From contig PEVN01000101.1 of the NCBI GenBank assembly GCA_002779825.1, positions 1 through 53,996 of the forward strand: a stretch of 53,996 nucleotides of DNA. The letters are read 5' to 3'. Made by a program: the position numbers and the translations under genes. A model generated the notes under the pieces. The model worked only from the letters and a program-made list of their open reading frames with translations, did no database searches and was not told the origin of the DNA. Origin of the DNA: Armatimonadetes bacterium CG06_land_8_20_14_3_00_66_21 (GTDB lineage: Bacteria; Armatimonadota; Abditibacteriia; CG2-30-66-41). Below are positions 49,525 through 53,996 of this stretch, one piece after another; the first letter of the stretch is position 1, and each line of letters opens with the position of its first letter.

Positions 49525-50631
49525 CTACGTCGGCTCGCGGGCAAGGCCTTCGGACTGCCGGAGCGGCACCGTGAAGAAGAACGTAGACCCCGCCCCCGGC
49601 GTCGATTCCGCCCAGATCCGGCCGCCGTGCAGTTCCACCAGGATCTTGCACAGGCAAAGCCCCAACCCGGCTCCCCGGATCGTCCGCTGCTGCGGGTCCT
49701 CCGGGTCAGCAACGCGGTAGTAGGGTAGGAAGATCTTGTCCAGCAGCTCGTCCGGGACCCCCCTTCCTTGGTCAGCAATGGCAAAGCGCACGCAGTCGTG
49801 CTCAACAGAGACGCTGACGCCTACAGCAGCCTCAGGCGAGGAGTACTTCACCGCGTTGGACAGCAGATTCCCAAGCACTTGGCGCAGTCTCATCGGGTCG
49901 GCGTGGAGGGTGCCGACAGCTTGGTCGTAATGCGTCTCAAAGCGCCACTCGTCGGCCTGCCGGCGTTGGCTCTCGATGGTGGCGCCAACGAATTCGCGAA
50001 CGTCGAAGGTCTCGCTAACCAGTCGCAGAGACTCGCCGTTCTGGAGCCGAGCGAGGTCAAGGAACGAATCGACCGTCTCGGCCAAGCGGTCCGCTTCGGC
50101 GTCGATCTCGTGCAGGAAGTCGTCCCCATACTTCGCCATTGCGTCCGCTCCATGGATCAGGAGCGTCTTGGCCAGCCCCTTGATGACCGTCAGCGGTCGG
50201 CGCAGTTCGTGGGAGACGAACCCGATGAGATCGGTCTTCAACCTGTCCAGTTCGTGGAAGTCGGTGACGTCGGTGAAGACGCACACAAACCCCAGGCTCT
50301 CGCCGCTTGGCAGCATGACCGATTCGGCATGCGCGCTGAGGTGTCGGTCGCCCCCCTCGGTGTGAAGGGTCAGCGTGCCCCGCTGCGAGGGTTCGCGGCC
50401 GGCGACCATCGGCTCGAAGAACGCTCGCCACGTAGTGTCCTCGAAGAGCCACAGCACGGAGTGTCCTTGCAGTTCAGTAAGGGGCATACCCACAAGCCTG
50501 CACATGGCGTCGTTGGCGAACCAAAGGGTCCCGCCGGCGTTCACAACGGGCATTCCCTCGCCCATGCTGCGGAACACGGCGTCGAAGCGCAAGTCGCGAG
50601 CCTGCTGCTCGCGTCGCCTGGAGGCCCCCAA
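49525..50631 (-). CDS. Histidine kinase C-terminal fragment (PAS-HisKA-HATPase)
   Basis: A 368-residue open frame with a PAS domain (about 15-130, F-R-S-M-G-E-G-M-P-V-V-N-A-G-G), H-box F-V-S-H-E-L-R-R-P-L-T-V-I-K-G and ATPase motifs N-L-L-S-N-A-V-K-Y, A-D-Q-G-R-G-V-P and G-A-G-L-G-L. It has no recognisable start. The preceding in-frame sequence (E-R-E-L-G-A-S-R-R-R) continues the PAS fragment at 50640-51008 if one base is added near 50640. It is best viewed as the 3' part of one gene spanning 49525-52335. Confidence 0.75.
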   Translation of the reverse strand: MGASRRREQQARDLRFDAVFRSMGEGMPVVNAGGTLWFANDAMCRLVGMPLTELQGHSVLWLFEDTTWRAFFEPMVAGREPSQRGTLTLHTEGGDRHLSAHAESVMLPSGESLGFVCVFTDVTDFHELDRLKTDLIGFVSHELRRPLTVIKGLAKTLLIHGADAMAKYGDDFLHEIDAEADRLAETVDSFLDLARLQNGESLRLVSETFDVREFVGATIESQRRQADEWRFETHYDQAVGTLHADPMRLRQVLGNLLSNAVKYSSPEAAVGVSVSVEHDCVRFAIADQGRGVPDELLDKIFLPYYRVADPEDPQQRTIRGAGLGLCLCKILVELHGGRIWAESTPGAGSTFFFTVPLRQSEGLAREPT

Positions 50632-50639
50632 CTCGCGCT

Positions 50640-51008
50640 CTATTGGCGGCGTTCCGTGTGGTCGCGCGCGTTGACCACAAAGCCGCTCTCGCGGGACTCG
50701 CGGGGCAGCCTGCGCACGGTGGCGTCGAGGACGCGCCAGTCGCCGCCCTTTGCGCGCACCCGGATCTCTACCGCCTCAGTGCGGTCTGGATGCTCGCCGG
50801 CCGACTGGAGCGCCTGCTGAGCGTGGAATACGTCCTCGGGATGGAGGAAGCTCGTGATGCTCCGGCCGGTGAACTCCCCGGGCGCGTACCCGAGCACTCG
50901 CTCGGTGGACGGACTGCCGTACCGGAGCACCCCGTTGTCATCGACCACGACGATGTAGTCGGAGCCGTGCTCGGTGAGCGTGCGAAAGCGGCGCTCGTTC
51001 TCGCGCAC
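50640..51008 (-). pseudogene. PAS-domain fragment of the frameshifted histidine kinase
   Basis: A 122-residue PAS domain (E-R-R-F-R-T-L-T-E-H-G-S-D-Y-I-V-V-V-D-D to A-R-D-H-T-E-R-R-Q) in a different frame from the domains on both sides, closed by TAG right after R-R-Q. Removing one C from the CCCCAAAACC run near 51031-51040 joins it to the upstream GAF domain (E-A-P-K-R-K-R-A-E-L-A-V-R-E-N). Adding one base near 50640 joins it to the downstream kinase. The two shifts cancel. Confidence 0.7.
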
Positions 51009-52335
51009 TGCCAGCTCGGCGCGTTTGCGGTTTTGGGGCTTCCGTGAACGCAGCGGCGACGGAGTCCATCACCTCCTGGTCTGTGGCTGTGTAGCCCCCT
51101 TCCTTGTGGGCTAACGCGATCATGCCCACCACGTCGGCCCCTTGCTTCAGCGGGACGCCAAGGAAATGCTTGATCTCGGGGTGACCCTCCGGCACGCCGA
51201 CACGCACTGGGTCGGTCGCGGGGGCGTTCACGATCACGGACCGCTTCTCGCGAATGGGGCGGCCCCAGACCCCGCGGATCTCCATGTTCTGCAGCAGGAG
51301 ACCGGCGTTCGACTTGGGCACCTCGCATGCGTTCCAGCCGCTGGCAGTGAAAATGAGAACATCGAACCGATTGTCCTCCGTCACGTTGCCGAGGAAGCCC
51401 AAGGTGCTGCCCGTCAATTTGGAGGCGACCGCCAGGCACGTCTGGCCGATTTCCGCTTCGGTGTCGCAGTTCAGTGCTTCGCGGAACAGCCGATTGATGG
51501 CCGCCACCACTGCGCTCTGGCGTCGGGCGTCGCTCTCCGCCCGTTTGCGGTCGGTGATTTCCTGGAGAGATCCCTCGTAGCACAACACCTCGCCGTCGGG
51601 ACCGCGCACGACCCGCGCATCGTCCTCGACGTCGATCTCCGTGCCGTCTCGCCGGCGCAGCCTCGTCTGGAACCCTCTGACGACGCCCGCCTGCTCCAGC
51701 GCCTCTTGAAGCCGGATCCGGTCTTGCGGGTCGGCATACGTTCCCACGGCGCCGGTGGCTTGGAGCGACTCACAGTCGGGGTATCCCAGCATCTCCAACA
51801 AGGCCGGGTTGGCATCCAGAATGCCTCCGTCTTTCCCAAACCGGTACAGCCCCACCGGCACCCGCTCGAACAGTGTGCGATACCGCGCCTCGCTCTCTCT
51901 GCACGCCCGCTGTTGTTGGCCGCGCTCCAGCGCGTAGCGAACCGCCCGACCAAGACCGTCCCCGTCGACGCTGCCCTTCACCAAGTAGTCCTGAGCGCCC
52001 TTCCGGAGCGCCTCGGCGAACAGCGCTTCGTCACCGGTGCCCGTCAACGCCACCACCGGCAATCCCGGCGCCCGGGCGCGTAGTCGCTCCAGTGTCTCCA
52101 TCCCTTGACTATCGGGAAGCCCCAGATCCAGCAGCGCGAGGTCGAACCCGCCCGCCTCCAGATGCCTCAGCGCCGCATCAAGTCGCCCTGCGCACGTGAC
52201 TTCCGTTCGTGCAAACGCCATCGCCTCCAGCGTTTCCCGCAGCACGAACGCTTCGGTGGGGTTGTCTTCCACCAGCAGCACGCGCACCCCGCAGGCCTTT
52301 GCGCTCCGTGCAGTAGGGGCAGACGGTGAGGACAT
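50938..52335 (-). CDS. Receiver-PAS-GAF N-terminal part of the frameshifted histidine kinase
   Basis: From ATG 52335 the frame encodes a receiver domain (about 15-135: L-L-V-E-D-N-P-T-E-A, D in L-A-L-L-D-L-G-L-P-D, K in Y-L-V-K-G). A PAS domain (about 145-270) and a GAF domain (about 285-430, with G-V-P-L-K-Q-G-A-D-V-V-G-M-I-A-L-A) follow. After T-E-A-P-K-P the frame leaves the conserved sequence and runs 22-30 meaningless residues to a stop. The complete ancestral protein would be receiver-PAS-GAF-PAS-PAS-HisKA-HATPase. Open sequence upstream of 52335 is low-complexity and not part of it. Confidence 0.7.
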   Translation of the reverse strand: MSSPSAPTARSAKACGVRVLLVEDNPTEAFVLRETLEAMAFARTEVTCAGRLDAALRHLEAGGFDLALLDLGLPDSQGMETLERLRARAPGLPVVALTGTGDEALFAEALRKGAQDYLVKGSVDGDGLGRAVRYALERGQQQRACRESEARYRTLFERVPVGLYRFGKDGGILDANPALLEMLGYPDCESLQATGAVGTYADPQDRIRLQEALEQAGVVRGFQTRLRRRDGTEIDVEDDARVVRGPDGEVLCYEGSLQEITDRKRAESDARRQSAVVAAINRLFREALNCDTEAEIGQTCLAVASKLTGSTLGFLGNVTEDNRFDVLIFTASGWNACEVPKSNAGLLLQNMEIRGVWGRPIREKRSVIVNAPATDPVRVGVPEGHPEIKHFLGVPLKQGADVVGMIALAHKEGGYTATDQEVMDSVAAAFTEAPKPQTRRAGSARERAPLSHAHRARLRLHRRGR

Positions 52336-52534
52336 CGCGACGATCCCCCCCTCGGGCGGCTCGCCGGCGAGGCGACGGGAGCTGCCTGAACATTGAGCGA
52401 CTGGGCCGAAAGAGCGGCTCTGCACGACTGCCGAGCCGACGGCACCTGGTAGCTTGTCTCTCTTGTATCCCAGAATGGGGATCTGTCTGTCCGTGAAACT
52501 ACTGTTTTCAGCTACGCTCCGCCCTCCGCACCCC

Positions 52535-52729
52535 CTACGCCACCACCCCCTCACTCGCAGCCGCTCCGCCCAGCGTGTCCACTGCCACCACGCGGAACTG
52601 CCGCGACGGCGGGTTGTCGCAGTCGTCGGGTGGGTCATCGGGCGGACCGTGAGCGGTTGCCGCGAAGGCGGCGAAGAAGGCTTCGTCGAGCTTGCGGTTG
52701 GAGGGGGTGTCAGTTTGGCCGGTTGTGGG
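52535..52729 (-). pseudogene. C-terminal remnant of an unidentified protein
   Basis: A 64-codon minus-strand frame ending in TAG at 52535-52537, with natural-looking composition: S-N-R-K-L-D-E-A-F-F-A-A-F, then C-D-N-P-P-S-R-Q-F-R-V-V-A-V-D and T-L-G-G-A-A-A-S-E-G-V-V-A at the end. The last strand resembles the end of a fibronectin-III-like or other beta-sandwich module. No start codon or fuller gene lies upstream on this strand; the divergent propeller gene begins at 52808. Confidence 0.35.
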
Positions 52730-52749
52730 GCGCGGGAGGGAGACCCTCC

Positions 52750-52778
52750 TTGACCAAGCCTGTCGAGGGGTGTACGCT
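52750..52778 (+). promoter_or_regulatory. Promoter of the terminal propeller gene
   Basis: TTGACC (52750-52755), a 17-base spacer and TACGCT (52773-52778), 29 bases before the ATG. A short GGAGGG/CCCTCC hairpin (52734-52748) lies just upstream. Confidence 0.45.
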
Positions 52779-52807
52779 TTGGTCGGAGCCCACCGAAGCC
52801 ACCTTCA

Positions 52808-53996
52808 ATGCCGCGCCTGAAGATTGCCCTCGCTATGAGCCTGTCGGCCGCCAAGTTGTGCGCCCACCCCGCGACGTACCTCACTGACCGCTTTGCGCAA
52901 CCGGTGCGGACGCTGCTTCCCGCGGACCGTTTCCCGGCGCCGGCGCCGGCAACGGAAGCCGTGGACGCCTCTGGTCACCGCTACGTAGTCGGGCCGTTCG
53001 GCGTGACCGTGGCGCTTGCGACCGGCGAGCGCCATGCGTTGCCCGGGGCGACTGTGTTGCCGGTGAGCAAGCTGACCTGCGTGGCGTGCGCGGCCAACGG
53101 CGACGTGTGGTTCGGCAGCACTCAGGGAGCGATCCGGTGGACGGGAGGGCGGGTTGGATACTACGCCGGCAGGCGCTGGTTGCCCGACGACAGCGTGGAG
53201 TCGCTCGAATGCTTGCCCGACGGCTCCGTCCGCCTCTGGACACCGGGCGGAATCAGCCACCTCCGGTTCCCGTCGATGACGCTTGAGGAGAAGGCGGCCC
53301 ACTACGAGCAGCTCACCGACGCCCGCCACAACCGCTTCGGGTTCGTCACCGGCTGTCGGCTACTGCAGCCAGGCGACCTGTCGCGGACGGAACACCACAT
53401 CGACGACAACGACGGGTTGTGGACCGCGATGTACGTGGCAGCGGAGGCGTTCCGGTATGCGGTCACGGGAGCAGACGACGCGAAGAGCAAGGCGTGTGCG
53501 TCGCTGCTGGCGATCCTGAGTCTGGAAGAGAAGACCAGTATCCCCGGGTTCCCGGCGCGGGCGCTTACGCACAAGTCCGAGGCCGACTTCGGCCGAGCCC
53601 GTGGCGGCGAGTGGCACCCGACCCTCGACGGCGAGTGGGAATGGAAGGGCGACACCTCGTCGGACGAGATGGATGGGCACTACTTCGCGTGGCCGGTCTA
53701 CTACGACCTCGTTGCCGACGAAGAGGAGCGGGAACGCCTCCGGTCGATGGTCCGGCGGGTGACGGACTACATTCTCGACAACGGCTACTACCTGCTGGAC
53801 CTCGACCGCAGACCCACCCGCTGGGGCGTATGGGCGCCCGAGCGGCTGAACGACGATCCCCGGTGGCGCGCCGAGCGGGGACTCAACTCGCTGGAGATCC
53901 TGTCGTACCTGAAAGTGGCGCACCACATTGCCGGCGACGCCAGGTACGAGGCCGCGTACCGCGAGCTGACCGCGACCCACCATTACGCGCGCAACA
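52808..53996 (+). CDS. Beta-propeller plus (alpha/alpha)-barrel protein, 3' truncated by window end
   Basis: An open frame from ATG 52808 to the window end, 396 codons with no stop. Residues about 60-155 contain propeller-like blades of the two-component-regulator-propeller kind (A-N-G-D-V-W-F-G-S-T-Q-G-A-I-R-W, then L-P-D-G-S-V-R-L-W-T-P-G-G-I). About 190 onwards is a helical-barrel region (D-D-N-D-G-L-W-T-A-M-Y-V-A-A-E, S-S-D-E-M-D-G-H-Y-F-A-W, W-G-V-W-A-P, L-N-S-L-E-I-L-S-Y-L), like secreted proteins in Armatimonadota and Planctomycetota that have no settled function. No signal peptide is clear. No kinase domain is seen in the visible part. Confidence 0.75.
   Translation, partial: MPRLKIALAMSLSAAKLCAHPATYLTDRFAQPVRTLLPADRFPAPAPATEAVDASGHRYVVGPFGVTVALATGERHALPGATVLPVSKLTCVACAANGDVWFGSTQGAIRWTGGRVGYYAGRRWLPDDSVESLECLPDGSVRLWTPGGISHLRFPSMTLEEKAAHYEQLTDARHNRFGFVTGCRLLQPGDLSRTEHHIDDNDGLWTAMYVAAEAFRYAVTGADDAKSKACASLLAILSLEEKTSIPGFPARALTHKSEADFGRARGGEWHPTLDGEWEWKGDTSSDEMDGHYFAWPVYYDLVADEEERERLRSMVRRVTDYILDNGYYLLDLDRRPTRWGVWAPERLNDDPRWRAERGLNSLEILSYLKVAHHIAGDARYEAAYRELTATHHYARN

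Noticed and set aside
47923..49728. A 601-codon open frame antisense to the sensor kinase
   Set aside because: Shadow frame; the opposite strand has complete PAS, HisKA and HATPase motifs.

Overview
This window is GC-rich bacterial chromosomal DNA with ordinary housekeeping genes and no phage, plasmid, CRISPR or transposase genes. The gene set is a GH172/DUF2961 protein, a DUF1080 protein, a URO-D-like methyltransferase relative, several xylose-isomerase-like TIM barrels, a DUF1844 protein, a LysM-G5 protein, an alternative-type GlmU and a PheT without its OB-fold. It fits a member of Armatimonadota or a neighbouring phylum such as Hydrogenedentota or Planctomycetota. That placement is inferred from gene content; no rRNA is present to confirm it.

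Layout. 1-1340: a repeat-rich block bracketed by inverted repeats, holding two tiny genes (one DUF2997-like) and a HicB/HicA pair whose toxin end is made of repeat sequence. 1.3-3.6 kb (minus): URO-D family protein and a sugar isomerase. 3.7-4.7 kb: a fused siroheme decarboxylase (AhbA-AhbB type). 4.9-9 kb: a DUF1080 protein, a membrane protein, then a cluster in which two very small membrane-protein genes each contain an in-frame UGA next to a Cys, with an FmdB zinc ribbon between them; then a secreted DUF2993-like protein and a DUF374 acyltransferase. 9.1-10.3 kb: a receiver-HD-GYP protein. 10.4-17.3 kb (minus): isomerase, GH172, trpC, esterase and aldo/keto reductase.

17.4-25.1 kb (plus) is a cell-envelope block: ftsE-ftsX-EnvC-like M23, a C-terminal processing protease, LysM-G5, DUF1844 and a GlmU-like protein. 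25.1-31.9 kb is the translation block: tRNA-Val, thrS, infC (apparently starting at AUA), rpmI, rplT, pheS, pheT. 32-36 kb: a GT-C glycosyltransferase, an unknown membrane protein and a rhomboid protease. 36.1-46.1 kb (minus) is an unusually complete TCA-cycle cluster read sucC-sucD-citrate synthase-mdh-fumarase alpha/beta-sdhA-C-D-B. 46.7-52.3 kb: DUF502 and two-component genes, one broken by two compensating frameshifts. The window ends inside a propeller plus alpha-barrel gene.

The strongest candidate for something undescribed is the 6620-7205 cluster. Reading through the UGA at 7113 gives a full DUF6132-like protein with UGA exactly where relatives carry the second Cys of a CxxxxC motif. 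Reading through the UGA at 6704 gives a UxxxxC motif followed by a bacterial-SECIS-like hairpin. Several unrelated families of hairpin-forming repeats also sit between and inside genes. Two copies of one family show a compensatory base-pair change.
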